From Ectocarpus siliculosus (taxonomy: Eukaryota > Sar > Phaeophyceae > Ectocarpales > Ectocarpaceae): a stretch of DNA of 64,000 nucleotides. The notes under the pieces were generated by a model, which saw only the letters and a list, made by a program, of their open reading frames with translations, made no database searches and had not been told where the DNA came from. The position numbers and the translations under genes are program-made. The stretch spans positions 131,513 through 195,512 of the forward strand of contig FN647938.1 of NCBI GenBank assembly GCA_000310025.1, read 5' to 3'. Below, in pieces: positions 1-12,900 of this stretch (positions within the stretch are counted from its first letter, which is position 1; each line of letters starts with the position of its first letter).

Positions 1-17
1 AAAACACCAATGCTCAC

Positions 18-440
18 CTTTTGCACGAAAAGATCTACTGCCTTGTCGGGGAACATCATGTTGAAGCACGTCTTCATCAAACCACTCAGCGGGAACTCTC
101 CGTTCTCGTCGCGGCCGCCCATGAAGGTATCGAGAGAGGGCAACTTCGATCGCGCGGACGCCGACAGCGAAGCAGCGCTGACCGCTTGCCGCCGGGTTCT
201 CTTCTTGTGGTCCGTCGTTCCCGCAAAGTCAGGAATGCCGCGGTCAGTCCACGCCACCTCCGGGTACTCCTCCGCCTCAGCTTTCAACTCCTCCTGCTCC
301 TGCTGCTGCTGCTTCTCTAGCTCCTCTCTCTCTTGTCGCTCCTCCTCCTCCACCTCCTGCCGCGGCCGAAGCTGGTTTTCTTTTTCCTTTTCTGCCGCTT
401 TCTTGAGCCTCTCCTTCTCCCTGTCGCGTATGGCCTTGAG
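18..440 (-). CDS. internal exon of an unrecognised coiled-coil-rich protein (partial gene)
   Basis: A 423-nt open exon (141 codons, phase 0 to 0) lies between a plausible acceptor (CAACCCAG before CTCAAG) and a good donor (CAAAAG followed by GTGAGC at 17-12), so the gene continues past the left edge. The N-terminal 60 residues are almost all Lys, Glu, Arg and Gln, with a QQQQ run, and look like a long charged coiled coil. The second half is less repetitive and ends with FMGGRDENGEFPLSGLMKT and a hydrophobic FNMMF stretch. I recognise no family. The + strand ORFs over this interval are mirror images of the Glu/Gln codons and are not genes. The direction is inferred from the splice sites and the residue composition. 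Confidence 0.5.
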
Positions 441-1052
441 CTGGGTTGAGCACGTCGTCGGCAAACAGCGGAAACAGAGCGGCAGGTGTGTCAATTCATA
501 CCCTGCCGTGTTGTGTTCAATCATCCCGAAAAAAAATAAAGTCGTACGAGGCGACGGTGTCACTAACACCTACGAATCGAGCGAGCGAGAGATTCACATG
601 AAACTGACACGGCGATCAAAAGTAACACCATACAGGGCCAGTAGGGTGTTCAGGTCACGCACATGCATTTACATACTCCGAATCGTGAACTCGACATTCG
701 TTGCCCCCCTGCCAACATTGGAAACCACACCCGTGTTGAGCAACAGGAGCCAGGCACGGAGGCGTCAACATGATCATGCAAGCAACCAGGTGCTTTTTAC
801 CAACACTTCTAAGATTATTTTTGGTAGAGACTAGCGACCACACGAGGCGAAACAAAGTGCCTACCTAGACACGCGTTTGTTCAGCGTTGATAGGGCACTC
901 TCTACTCGGTATTCCAAGCGAAAAAAAAAACGCAAGAAACTGCTACAGCAGTATTGATTCGCACTATTTATCGGACTCAACTTTTGCACCACCATAAATC
1001 GTCGTCTTCTCTTAGGTCCGCCTATTCGCCTGGAAAATGCCAAGAGAAAAGT

Positions 1053-2540
1053 CTACACGAACACAAACCCACCTTTTAGACCCCGCGCCCTCCTCTTGTT
1101 GCTCAGCAAGTACGCCCGCCTGTACTTGAGCTCCTGGATCTTCTTCATGGCGGCCACCACCTTCTTCTCGTTCTGCGACATGCTAGCGAAGGAGCCCTGG
1201 GTTCGCTCGTGGTCCCCCCCCCCGATGCTGCCGTCGGAATCATAGTTGGCTTCGTCTACTTGGCCGTTGCTCTTCACCGATTTCCTCCTACCCGTCGGCG
1301 TACTCTTGCATTTCTTTGCGGCACCCCTCCCCTCCCCTGGTGCACCCCCCGCCTTGCGCTTCCCCGGCACACCAACCGCCTTGCGCTGCTTCCCCGGTGC
1401 ACCCCCCGCCTTGTGCCTCTTGCTGTCCCCTGGCTGCCTCTCGGTTGGTCGCTTCACCCCGACCTTACTCCCGATCTTCGCCTTGCTTTTCTTTCCCGCT
1501 GCAGCCTTTCCCTCCGCTTGCCGGCTGCTGCTGCTGCTGTTGTTGCTGTTGCTGCCGCTTGGTCTCATGCTGAACTCGGGATCGTCCACCTCTTCTCCGT
1601 CCACCTTTGCGGACCCTGGCGCTTTCTTCCCGGCCGTGGCGCTCGCCGACGGCACCGGCGCCGCCATTCCTAGCGCTTTCTCCTTTGCAACTCTGACGAC
1701 ATCGATGAAGGAAGTATGTACGTTGAGTCCAAGCTGCAGACGGTCGAAGTGGTTGTGCTGTTTATGGCCTGCCTCACCTACACCCTCGCGCGCTGCCCAC
1801 GGATCGTCGTGTTTCCGATAGAGCAGATGCACCCAGCGATCCCCCTCCTCGTCCATTTTGTCTTTTTTCTCGAACAAGAACATGCCTGCCGTGAGGGCTG
1901 CTGAGTACGGCTGAACTGTGCCGTACGTGGGGCTTGGCTCCCACAACATGATGTTCACCCCGTACTCCGACGCCAGAAAAGAGAACCAGGTCACGTCAAT
2001 CCATTTTGTTGTTGCACTTAGCTGGGCTTTCTCGCGAAACCAACCGACCGTCTTATCCTCCGGCGCCGTCATTTCTTCCACGGCAGCTCCTAAAACATCC
2101 GGTATACGCACACTCCGGGCCCGCCCAAGCTGGTCTGGTGAGAGTACAGCTGTCAAGTCCTCAACACCGGATGCGCCAAGAACATGTTCCGTGGCTCGAC
2201 GGGCGACCACGCTCCTCATGTTCTCTGGGGTGGGGGCGGCCCTTGTTCTACCGAGGCAAACCTGCAGACCCGCGGACATCGCACTAAACCCGCAGTGGCC
2301 ATCCGGCTTTACGGTATACACACCAGCGCGGTCGGGCAAGACCATAACCCTCCCACCTCTTGTCAATTCTGTGCTGCAAATGATGCGCGACGCAGATCCA
2401 TCGATGTGCTGCTGTACCCGTTGGCCCAACGCAGCCGGCTGGGGAGCTAGCTCCTGTTCCTTGCGAACGTGATACACAGGAACCCCGTCCATAGCGCTCG
2501 TGCGAAAAATCGCAACAAGCAGGAGGAAAAACAGCATCAT
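1053..2540 (-). CDS. secreted OTU-like cysteine protease domain protein with basic low-complexity tail
   Basis: Single-exon ORF of 495 codons from the first in-frame ATG pair (2540) to TAG. The open frame continues upstream without an ATG, so the start is placed here. Residues 1-16 (MMLFFLLLVAIFRTSA) read as a signal peptide. The domain carries the OTU signature: PDGHCGFSAM at about 79-88 gives Asp80 and Cys83, a central segment with W..FLASEYGVNIMLW follows, and HLLYRKHDDPW gives a candidate catalytic His near 244. OTU proteins usually act as deubiquitinases; the third motif is atypical because DDPW replaces the usual HY or HW. From about 290 the protein is Ser/Asn-rich, then Lys/Gly/Pro-rich with imperfect AGGAPGK repeats, and ends in a short basic helix. 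The lack of introns contrasts with all neighbours and could mean retroposition or origin from a mobile element. OTU fold fairly likely; substrate unknown. Confidence 0.7.
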   Translation of the reverse strand: MMLFFLLLVAIFRTSAMDGVPVYHVRKEQELAPQPAALGQRVQQHIDGSASRIICSTELTRGGRVMVLPDRAGVYTVKPDGHCGFSAMSAGLQVCLGRTRAAPTPENMRSVVARRATEHVLGASGVEDLTAVLSPDQLGRARSVRIPDVLGAAVEEMTAPEDKTVGWFREKAQLSATTKWIDVTWFSFLASEYGVNIMLWEPSPTYGTVQPYSAALTAGMFLFEKKDKMDEEGDRWVHLLYRKHDDPWAAREGVGEAGHKQHNHFDRLQLGLNVHTSFIDVVRVAKEKALGMAAPVPSASATAGKKAPGSAKVDGEEVDDPEFSMRPSGSNSNNSSSSSRQAEGKAAAGKKSKAKIGSKVGVKRPTERQPGDSKRHKAGGAPGKQRKAVGVPGKRKAGGAPGEGRGAAKKCKSTPTGRRKSVKSNGQVDEANYDSDGSIGGGDHERTQGSFASMSQNEKKVVAAMKKIQELKYRRAYLLSNKRRARGLKGGFVFV

Positions 2541-3617
2541 TATCGCGTTTCTGCGTGCTGGACTGAGGTCCACAGCAGCACAGCAGCAGCGCGGGATGCA
2601 GGGTGCTGCGGAGCATTGCAACTCCCAGGCTTTCAATTTTCTGTATAGGGGACGTGCTGTTTCTGTCCCCGGTCGTTACTTTGTTTCTTTTCGAGCGGTC
2701 TAGTCGTACCGTCGAGCCGTCGTCGACGCAGGTATCCACAGCTCAATTCGGTTCGAAAGTTGTCGCATATAAGAGTTATCGTGCCTGCTAACATGCCCGA
2801 TTCGGGGGTGTAGTCACGTAAGGGTTAAGAAAAAAAATAAAAATAAGAAGTAATAAGTACAGCTGTCATATGGGTTGATTGGTTGATTGGGCATCCCGCA
2901 GGGGGTGGGGGATTTCAAATTTCAAATCACACCCCTGTTTGTTCTTGTAAGGTGTCTCAACCTGTCTTACACCTGTTGATAAGAAGTGTGAATCCAGCGT
3001 AAAAGTAGTCGTGCCCATGCCTACGCCATCGAGAAGGTGTATTTGCACTGCTGTGTAGGGACACCTCTTTGGCTGCAGCGAAGGTACAGCAGTGCTGACA
3101 GCGGCCTTCAAGGACATCGGGAACTCGGGGCCGCAGCACGACCATACAACGCATGCAGTAGCACACATTGATCCTGTGGAAGGAATCGCAAAAGTCTATG
3201 AGAACATCTCTACCCGAAGCAAACCAGATCGAACTCGCAACAGCCGAGCGCCTCGGGTGGCCGTGGCCTGTGTAGCGTGTCTTTTGAGAGCACATATGAG
3301 AAAAAAGTAACCACACTCACTTTTGATCCCACGATGTCGCCACAACGAGAGCACTGCGTACAAGTGGGATGCCCGCTGGAGTAAAGCTATGCGAGAGGTT
3401 CCTGCTGGCCGCGGCGGGGGGCTGTGCGGTACCTGTCTGGTGGTGTGTGTGGTTGGAAACACACACAGCACACACGCGCAACGGCGCGGCGATTGGGACG
3501 ATTGCGACGATGGGGGCGACGCAAACAATAATACCCTTGGTCTGTTTATAGATAAAGAGGTATCAATAGGGAGGGGTGAGGGGTAGCATGGAGTCAGCGT
3601 TTTTCTGGAACGAAAAA

Positions 3618-3675
3618 GGAGCCAGCAGCCAGAAGGAGCCGCCGGAAGGAGCCAGAAGGAGTCAGAAGGAGCCAG
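3618..3675. repeat. short imperfect tandem repeat, GGAGCCAGAA type
   Basis: Five consecutive units of roughly 10-17 bases share GGAGCC(A/G)..A, including GGAGCCAGAA and GGAGTCAGAA. No coding context was found. Confidence 0.7.
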
Positions 3676-4979
3676 CATGGTGGACGGTGGGTGGACCCAC
3701 ACCCACACACAACAATCATCACGTCTGCGCTACCGACTCTCGCCAGTTTTATTCCTTCCTCTGACACAAAGTGTTGCTCTTTCTCAAGGATGGTGCTGGA
3801 GAAGCTCGTGCATGCCGCCCCTACGAAGAGGGTCATCGCGATGGCCGTGGGGTAAGCCCACACCTTGTGAAATCTAGCGAGAAAAGTGAGATCCAAGCGC
3901 CACGCCGTATTCGTACAATGTCCATGGCTGGCTTCAGCGGCCTCAGTGGTTGAGATCGATATTGTATGTATGTCCATAGACTGCTGTAGGCGGGTGCGTG
4001 GTGGGTGACTGCGAGAAAAGAATGTGTGTGTGTGTCTACACAGCAGTATCATATCTCCGTGTGGGAGAATGTCAATCGCGGATCGTACCCAGTTTTTGTT
4101 GATGTGTCGAAAGTTATTTCCTGGTCCTCGTCTGTGTGTCGCACCATTAGTCTACAAAGCTTCGTACACCCTGATTTTGTTCTCTGGTGTTTGGTACGCG
4201 TTTTATGGGTTCCCAGACGAAAAAGCCTGCCGACGGCCGTGCAATCTCGAGGCACGATCAGCACTCTGACTGAGACCACAAGGCGTATACGTTTGCCGTG
4301 CTGTTTTTGTTGTGTCGCCTTTCGCGCCTTCTCGGTTTAGTTTCTCCATGTTACCCTCCCTGGCATTGTGCAAGAGCACCCAGGCATGCGAAGCTGGGAA
4401 TACCCCACCACTTATTTTTTACCCACCACCACCTACCTAACCTAAACTTAGAAGAGCATGCGAATTAATTAAATCGAACGTTGACGTTGCTGATCCATCG
4501 ATCTCACCATATGTCACTGACTGCCACCACCCCCTTGACCTTATACCTTCGTCTCGTTGTGCTTCGCAACACAGAGGCTACCTCACTACCGGCGCTGCGA
4601 TCTTGTACCTGTCCCAGATTAATTCGAGTGAGTGTCATCGGCCAAACTCTTTATTGGACAGATCCGTCGCGAGTTGCGAAGGGGTGTGCAGGTGGCAGCT
4701 CAAATTCAATTAGTCTCCGCGAACACTGTTGTTTCTGTATACGGCTTTCAAATCCGACGAAAAAAGTATTACCACGCGGCTTTCACTCAAGGGAACAGAT
4801 TATCTGCGCAATAATGCGAAGAAGGGGGGCGCCTCCAGATGCACCTCACGTCGGCTGGGCATCCATGCCTGTCGTTCGAGTGTGACCCACTTATTGTAGG
4901 CTGCTATTCCTACCCTTGCTCATCTGAAACCGTGCTCGCCGTCGCTCAAAATTCTGCTTCCCTGCTACCTCCTGTACAG

Positions 4980-5044
4980 GCATGCCTGACACAATGCGCG
5001 CCGAGTGGCACGCCGCCACGGAGGACTACCGCCGATACCAAAAC
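4980..5044 (+). CDS. candidate exon, unknown protein
   Basis: A CCTGTACAG acceptor is followed by an open segment reading MPDTMRAEWHAATEDYRRYQ and a GTGAGA donor after CAAAAC. The residue content (amphipathic, Trp/Tyr/Arg-rich) looks coding, but no upstream or downstream exon was joined to it with certainty. It may belong with the candidate at 5687-5935. Family unknown. Confidence 0.25.
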
Positions 5045-5686
5045 GTGAGAACTCGGCTAAGCAAGCCCTGGTGGCGGGCTCGATCATATCCTGTTTTGTG
5101 TCAGAATGCGCGGCAGTTGAGGCCTGTTCCCGCGGACAGTACTATATATGGACTCGAATATTGGGTGTAGGACATGTCTTGTTCATTCCACCACCTTTAC
5201 ATTAGAGGACGTGAGAATTCGTTGTTTAGTTGGCCAAACTCTACAAGATATACATTGCGGCCCTTCCCCTCGCACAGGGCCAATTGACACTTTTCTTCAG
5301 GGGGGATAGTTTCGTCCTTCCGATGTTTGGTTCCAAGCTTGAATCCTGATCAAGGAAGGCCAGCTCTGTCGCGCCGAGTTAGAACATTTTAGTCTATGGG
5401 CGTAAAATCGTGTGCTCCGCTGCATAACGTCAATATTGGTGTTGTCCACTTAGAAACACAGTTTCGTAGACCCAGCGCAATAAGGACATGTTTGCGTCCC
5501 GGATGAGGTCCGGCCAAGAGACCCAAACGATGCTGCAGCCTCTCAAGGCCCACCAAAGCTTAAGCATCGACCGAGGAAGGCAGGCGCGTTGTACTGTACA
5601 TAAGCGGTCAGTACTTGGGCAACAATTCTTAGCTGGAACTTTCGATACTTTCGAACGAAAGCTGGTGCACAACTCTATCGGCAGCT

Positions 5687-5935
5687 TTGCACATAAACGT
5701 GTTACCCATACCCATTGTGTCCGCAAACATCATCTTGGTCGTTCCGATCAACTACCCTGCGTGCTCGTTTGCAGATGGACCGCGTTCGTTCCTCCTGAAC
5801 CCGGGAGAGTATGGCGCGGCCAACGGCAAGATCCTGAGCAATCACACTACTACCGCCATCGAACTATCTTACGTACCGTTGTACTTGACTGGTACTGCCG
5901 ACTGTCTCGACTTCGGTGGAACAGTAATCGGGTGA
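5687..5935 (+). CDS. candidate 3' exon, unknown protein
   Basis: An 82-codon open frame ends at TGA and has protein-like composition: a hydrophobic stretch (IVSANIILVVPINYPACSFA) followed by a Gly/Asn/Thr-rich segment with NPGEYGAANG and TADCLDFGGTVIG. A TCGGCAG acceptor lies just upstream. No family was recognised, and the exon could be a remnant. Low confidence. Confidence 0.25.
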   Translation: MHINVLPIPIVSANIILVVPINYPACSFADGPRSFLLNPGEYGAANGKILSNHTTTAIELSYVPLYLTGTADCLDFGGTVIG

Positions 5936-8900
5936 ATAGTCTAGGCTTCACATCGATGGAGGACCAGCTTGTATCAGGGAGGCAGGTCTATAGTTGCTTG
6001 GGGTGCCTCTACATTGTATGCTGTCGGTCTCGTATTTGCGGGGTTTCATGTTGATGCTGCTCGTCGGTATTGGATGGGTTTGTTTCGTAAGGTGTGATTT
6101 CTTGACTGTGTAAAGGTGTCCCGTTGTAATTGACATACCGGTACAGCAGTATTGTTGAGGCAGGTGCATGCACAAACTGTTTCGGAATGAAACAGTAGGT
6201 TGACAAGATTTCGTGCTGTGTACTTGCACTTGATTTTCTGGATGGCTGCCTTGTCTCACGCCGCAAGACTTGTCAGCTCCAGATCGTAGCCAACTATGTA
6301 GTCCCGTGAGTACAAGTTGACATGGCTCGTAGCTCTCGAGGCATAACTTTAGGTAGAATCAATAGTGTACTTACTCTCGAGTGGTGTTACCGCTGGGACG
6401 TGTCAGCTACGACCGTCTGTCAAGTGGAAAAACTTTCGGAGCCACGCCAACAGCACATTGGATTCCATCAACATGTACATCGTATCAATCCACGTGTTAG
6501 CACCAGCAGGTGCAAAACCTGTGTTGATCTGCAACGACATGTCTCAGGCTAATAGTGGCGCATCAATTTGTTGATTGGTCGGAAAGGCGACTGAGAACGG
6601 AACCGGTCCATGAAACATTTTTCTACTTACAATATGACGACGGGCCGGGCAGTAACCGGGATAGGTTGTAGACCACCGATCTCTATCATGACTGTCTCCC
6701 CATCTCGTACATTGTAGCGTTGCTCACACACCCCTTCTCTGGGATCCAACATACTCTTACGGCACCCCCTAGGTTCTTGGGGGATGCCACCCCCATCCTT
6801 CAACCCACAACGTTCTGATCTTGGAGCGAAACCGCGTGTGTGTTGGGAGTCGGGTTTTGTCCATTGGCGGGTTCACGTTGGCAAGTGCACATCGGTTTTT
6901 AGCACCTGTTCCTATGGTCATGTTCTTTCACTTTGCATTGTTGTATTTACTGGCGACAAGTTCTGGCAGTCACATTAACGTGATTGATTTCCGAAGAATA
7001 TTCTTTCTCTATCCGTGAACTGCAGATAATCGAAATTGAAAAATTGGCATAATACGTCGAACAGAAATTGTGCGTGGCCGAAGAGCCTGGAGTATTGCAC
7101 TCTGCGCGTTAGTGGACCTTGTGTCTCTCCCGTAGTGACGGTGACAGGTTCATTGTGCAGCGAAAGTGAGGAGGGAGTGTCACAAACCCTTTCTGCGGAA
7201 TGTTCGATCGACCATTCATTGTCGGCAGCAAAACAAAAAAATCATCCCTCCTGAGTCGTTCAGGAGGACCACACGTGGTATACGCTTCGCCGGCCGCTTA
7301 ATTATTTCGACCTGGATCATGACTCTCAGCGGCAGCAAGCTAAAACCCTTTATGAACAAATGGCATAAAAACCGGAGTTGCCTTAACAAAGAGGCAGATA
7401 GTGGCAGGACGAGGGGAGAATGGGAGCAAGAGGTGTCCATATAAAGGCGAAAGGAAGCCATGTGAAGAATGGGTATGTACTCCACCAACACAGTAGTCTA
7501 GGAGACACGACCGTGCTTCTTATGCAGTATATCGTATTCTCTCTACTGTAAGTTCTTGCTTTTCCAAGCAAAATATGCCATGTGCTGCGCACAGTTGTTC
7601 TGCCAGGCCCGCCTTGCACTTCAATACATCATATTTAACCAATGACCTTGCAAATTCCAAAAGTACACCATGAACATTCAACAGCTCACCCAGCGCTCGC
7701 GAAGCGAAGCCGCCTGCTAGGTTTGCCTTGCGAATTAAATCTATTTGATTTGCAATACACGAGCAAACTTGCGCGAAGCAGGATCGGATCGACTCGGAAG
7801 ACATACAGAAGGAACAAACAAACATCCGCAGAGCTACCGACGCCAAAAACACGATGGTGTACACACCACAAATTTGTACTTCCCATGAAAATCGTGCATG
7901 CTTCCGTCAACGAAAAAGAACAACACAGCACCAAACGGGGGTAAGCATCTTGCGTTAACTCTACCGTTCCAGCCTTTCTATCGTTCCTCCCTTGTTCTAG
8001 CGGAACAGCCGTGATAAAGTATACACTGCCTCAGAGATCTCACCTTCCGGCGAAAAGGGGGAAATGGCAATGCGCCATGACGAAACGTTATCTTATCTCG
8101 CGGAAAACAGTTATTCCAGCCAGTAGTACGGGCAAAATGTAGGTTTGACCGGGTGAACAACCACCTACCGAGAAGGGAAACGGCCACAAATCTACGGGAT
8201 TCACAAACATTTGACAGGCTACAGCCCGAACGTATTAATGCGGCTGAGTGCCGGCTTCCCATTGTGCCCAAATGGTATCGGTAGCGACGCCCGACGTCGA
8301 GATTCCGACGCTTCGACCGTGTCAGCAAAGATGACGGATTGCCGCCGCCGCCGCGCCTCCTGGTGAAGCGAACGAGGTGTCGAAGCCGATGAATAACATC
8401 ATAATTGGGAGCGCGGTAAAAGAGAAGGCGCGGAAAGAAAGGAACAGTCAGGCGGCATCTTGCGAAACGTATCGCTCTGGCCCATCCTGCCCAACAAGCG
8501 ATGGACAACTTGGAAGGCCAAGAAGAAAACCACTACCATAGTTGTAACGAAAAGATGGAGGTTCTCAAGCGGAGACCTGCGAGATGGTTCGTGCGCCAAA
8601 ACGAGTACCCAGAAACCAGGACGGCCTTCTTCGCTTTGACGCCGTGAGGAACGGAGCACAAGACAGGTTGATGCCTACTCGAGTCCTAAGTCGTGCACGT
8701 TTCAAAGCGCCCAGGACTACTTTCCATAGAACAGGAATTGCGAAATGTTCCCAGCTATTCTCGTTATCAGGGAACACATAATCACGCTAGGACCACCCGG
8801 TGTTAGTGTACGCACTTCACTGCACTGATGATGAACCACGGCTTTAATTCCAACCGAATCTGCTCATGTGTACACCACGATCGACCCTGATCTTATTGCG

Positions 8901-9982
8901 ACGTATGGTTCTCACTCGTTGCACCACCAAGTCCAAGCATTTGTCCTGATCCACCATCTCCTGCTCCGCCACCACGGTCGGGTCTGAGAATGCGTCGAAC
9001 GGTGATGCCTGAGAAGGTCGGGTTTGATCCATTGAAAAGTTACCAACGTTTGTGTTGTATCGTACGCTTCTTCCGCGATGTCGGAAAAAACAGCGCATGG
9101 GCGCAATCGTTTCGGAAATGTGTACTTGTTCGAACGTCTGGCACGTAGAAGCCCAAAGGTGCATTGTTTGGGCGTGCACGACTCAACCGCCAATACAACG
9201 CTGGAACACCTACTGCCGTCGAACACATACGTCGGTTTGATCGTTCCTGGGTACTGTTGGTAAAAATGTGAGCACCGCGTTTCTGACTAATGGCGCAGCG
9301 TGAGTGCGCCCCCGAAGATGTTGTCTTACGGGGGTAAACCTATCGTCTCGTGCCAAGCTGCGGCAAAAGGATGCATGTTGCACCTACCTCTCCGCTAACG
9401 TGTCCCCGCCAGAAAAAAAGAAGCAGCTGAAAATGTGGTTGAAACGCCGTGCTCCCCTAGAGGGGTAACCTTTGCAAATAAGAACCTTTACACACCATCC
9501 GCAGCGACCTCACCCCAATCACCCTCACCATGAACGTATTGTTAATTTAATATTGAGTGCACATGGTCAACGAAATGTGTTAGTTGGATAGAAGAATATT
9601 GCTTCCTTGTCGCCGAGCTACTGAAATCATCGGTACCAAAGACGGTTGCTGCTATTATCCAACAGACAAGCAAAGCGTTTTCTCGTGTGCTAGGGGTAGA
9701 CGGATAGTGGGTCACAACTGCCCGTTCCAAGAGGGTTTGTCCGTGAGATCCCCCCCCCTCTACCCGTTTGTTCACATCTTGGGGAACATTTTCAATAAAC
9801 GACAGACTGTGGCACAAACGCCTGACGATGGCTTGAAAATCTTGGAGTGTTCACACGTGGCGCTTGCCACTGTCTCAATACGATACTATCAACTGTTTAC
9901 GGGAACATCTCTTGGAAATTTGCCACCTCGTAAAATGATGGAAAGGAACACCGTTTTCGATTCAAGTCTGGCTCGATAGTGC

Positions 9983-12900
9983 TCAGTCCAACTCCCATGA
10001 TTCCACCCAGATTACCTTCCCAGGGTACATAGTGTTGAGGAAGCGGTAGACACCGTGGTGCCCGTGCACTTGAGCTAGGTGAACAGCCGTTGACGTGCAG
10101 GTCGCTCCTATGTCGTGAAGCAGCTTCACCACCTCCAGGTGCCCGTTTCGAGCAGCGCGCTCCATCGCTTCCCTTGAGCATCCCTCCAACCTGTCGGCAC
10201 AAGGTGCAGGTGCAAATTAGCCCACTCGCGTTTCCCTTGAAAGCAGTGTAAAGCAGTGTTATAGACCATACCGGTACCCATGAAAACCCACGCTGGCTAC
10301 GTATGCGGAGCTGGGCGTTGGCGATAGCAGGAGTGTACAGCATGCCTGCCTGTCTGCGGTACGCTTGGAAGTGAGCCTAGATTTGTTGTCTTTGGTGTCA
10401 AGAATCCCTCCAGAGCTGAAGGATGCGATGAAATATGCTTGGCCTACCCGCTGCTTGCGAGGGCTGTAGGTGTCACAAACAAAAAGCGCCCTTCGGCGTT
10501 AATGTGGGGACGCGTATACAAGGTTACAGAACAACGGGAGTATAGATATTGTTGTAGAATATTGTGCCCAACCGCATGGAGTAACGCGATGGGCGGTGAT
10601 CATAGACTTTTGCCGAGAAGATCCCGTATCAAGTCTTGTAGCACGATGTAGAACTTGAGTGGCACACGCCCTGCCAACACCACGCAGTTCGGAGCTTCAT
10701 GGCATTTAGCATTCGCTGTCGAAACTCGTAGCCCATAAGCTTCTCCTATCATTACGTTTGCGGTCGTAAAGATATACGACGATGAACGCAGATACTCAGG
10801 CCGCAGGTTAGAGCATCGTTGAATAGGTATTCGGGGTTGTCTTCAAAGTGGTCGCACCTGTTGTCATAAAGCCAGCGAACCATCTCAACGTGCCCGTTTG
10901 CAGCGGCATCATCCTGCCATGTTGTCATCGATAAAACAATATCCGAAGAAGAGTTGTCTGTGTTCAAAGTACACTCTTCTTTTTTGTTATTGTACCACGC
11001 ACGTTTTGCGAGCTGATGTAGCATGATGCCAAGCCAGGGGCAGGTTCCAGTGAGTATAAGGACTGCATTTTGCACAACCTTAGCCTTTCATTTGTCTAGG
11101 CGATTTCAGAGCGGCGTTGGGGACGCGATATCGAACAATTTTCACTTTCGGCGAACATCCTCGAACCGCGAAGTTGGTTTCAACGAGATTAGAAGATTAA
11201 GGAAATCCTGATTTTGTGTAGCGAGTTACCACCGCAGCGCCGTATCTCGTCGACGGCGGTGTGATGAGTTATTTCTCTAATCTGATTGTGAATGTTCTGA
11301 GGCTCCCGGTCCGGCCAACCCACTACGATCATATAGTTCTCCTTTTCGTGGAAACAGGTTCTGAAGAATAATATTAGTAAAATCTTGTGTTTTGTTCCAT
11401 AGTACTACAATAAACTGCAATGACGCTCCGGCGCTCTCACCATTGCCCGGCGACCGCACCCCTCGGGTCGTTTTCGGTGAAGCCACTCGACTGTCTCCAT
11501 GTGACCGTTGCCCGCAGCATCAGTCAAGGCGAAGCGCGTGCACCCTTCTCTTCTGTTTTCGTGCAACCACTTGACCGTCTCCAGGTGCCCGCCAGCTGCC
11601 GCGTGGTCTGACGTGTCACGTCGGGAAAACCTCGATAAAGGATGTGGATACGGTGTGTGGTAGCCTATATCGAGAGAACGTCATAACTACTGTAGCCTTC
11701 TCAAACAGACGGTCCTCTGAGAACCAACTGAGTCACAGTTGAGCACATTTCATGGGTGTAGACCACTTGTATTGCTTTGCAACACACGAGGACTCGATGG
11801 TCGTGGTGCATCTCAAACGAAGGTCGCCGATTGTCGATGTTGGGATTCAAGAACCTTTGTATCGTGATGCATCATACCTCTATGAGCAACAATGTTCACG
11901 CACGCAGTCTACTCAAGATGACGCTGGAGTCGCTCGTGCTTTCCGGCGGCGAAACATACTGACGTCCCACCCCATGTAACTCAAGCCGGTGACACTTCCA
12001 TGCTGCAATAGGTTGAGTAATGGCTGCCGACACGCTAATCTACATTAAGGTTAGGCGTTTCCGGAATGGACACGATCTGAGCGAAGCCAGCTATGCGTAT
12101 ACTTGACATTATATTCCATGCTGATCTGTAGAAATGTCAGTCGCCACAATATCGTGACATTCCTGCCGTAGTCTATACCTCACCCATTGCGTCTTTCGTG
12201 CACCCTTCTTCGCGATTCTCGGAGAGCCACTTGACTGTCTCCGTTTTTCCGAACGCCGCAGCCCAGTCCATGGCGTTGGTCGTACACTCATGGCCCTGGG
12301 AAACAGCAGTGTAGCATCCTCTAAGCTCTTTGGACGAAAAAACAATTATGTCGTCTACAATATGGTGGGGTGCGACGATGTATTCGCGGCCACAACTGCG
12401 CGAAGGATAGTGGCATGCCTGTCACGGTAGAGCAGAACTTTTATTGTTAATCTCCAAGCATGGATACCTTGAGAACATCGGCGTCACCCATGTCGGACTT
12501 GGCTTTACGCGTCAGAGGCTATACCTACGACCAAATATCGAATGTGAACTCTTGACAGAGTCATACTTGCGGCTTTTCGTCAAGTATCCGCTTGTAGAAC
12601 CCGCTGCTGAGCTTAAAGATCATTCGAGTCGACATTCCCCCAACAGTGTCCTTCAAGCTGTACACTAGCGGCAACTACACGGTGATTACAGCACGTCATT
12701 TTTCGCTTGATGCTGCAAACTCTTCGACAAGAAACATACGGCAACACCTTCAAACAACCAGACTCACACAGCCTTGTTTCTCGGCGCACGGCGCTCTGAT
12801 CAAAACCACGATCAAGACCTGCGAATAGTCCAATCAGTGGGGAGATCAGGCGAAACGAGGCTACCACTCTGCAACCAGATGTTTGTCGCACTCTACGACC

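Larger units (their letters stand above)
2541..9982. other. gene-poor interval
   Basis: About 7.4 kb with no convincing gene. It holds a short GGAGCC-type repeat at 3618-3675, a GT run near 4025-4035, two weak + strand exon candidates near 4.98-5.04 and 5.69-5.94 kb (listed separately), and one TACAGCAGTA motif at 6142-6151. The remaining ORFs are short, lack recognisable motifs and have no consistent splice frame. Confidence 0.5.

Noticed and set aside
10-834. 274-codon + strand ORF
   Set aside because: It is antisense to a charged coiled-coil exon with proper splice sites; its Ser/Cys-rich content is the mirror of Glu/Gln codons.
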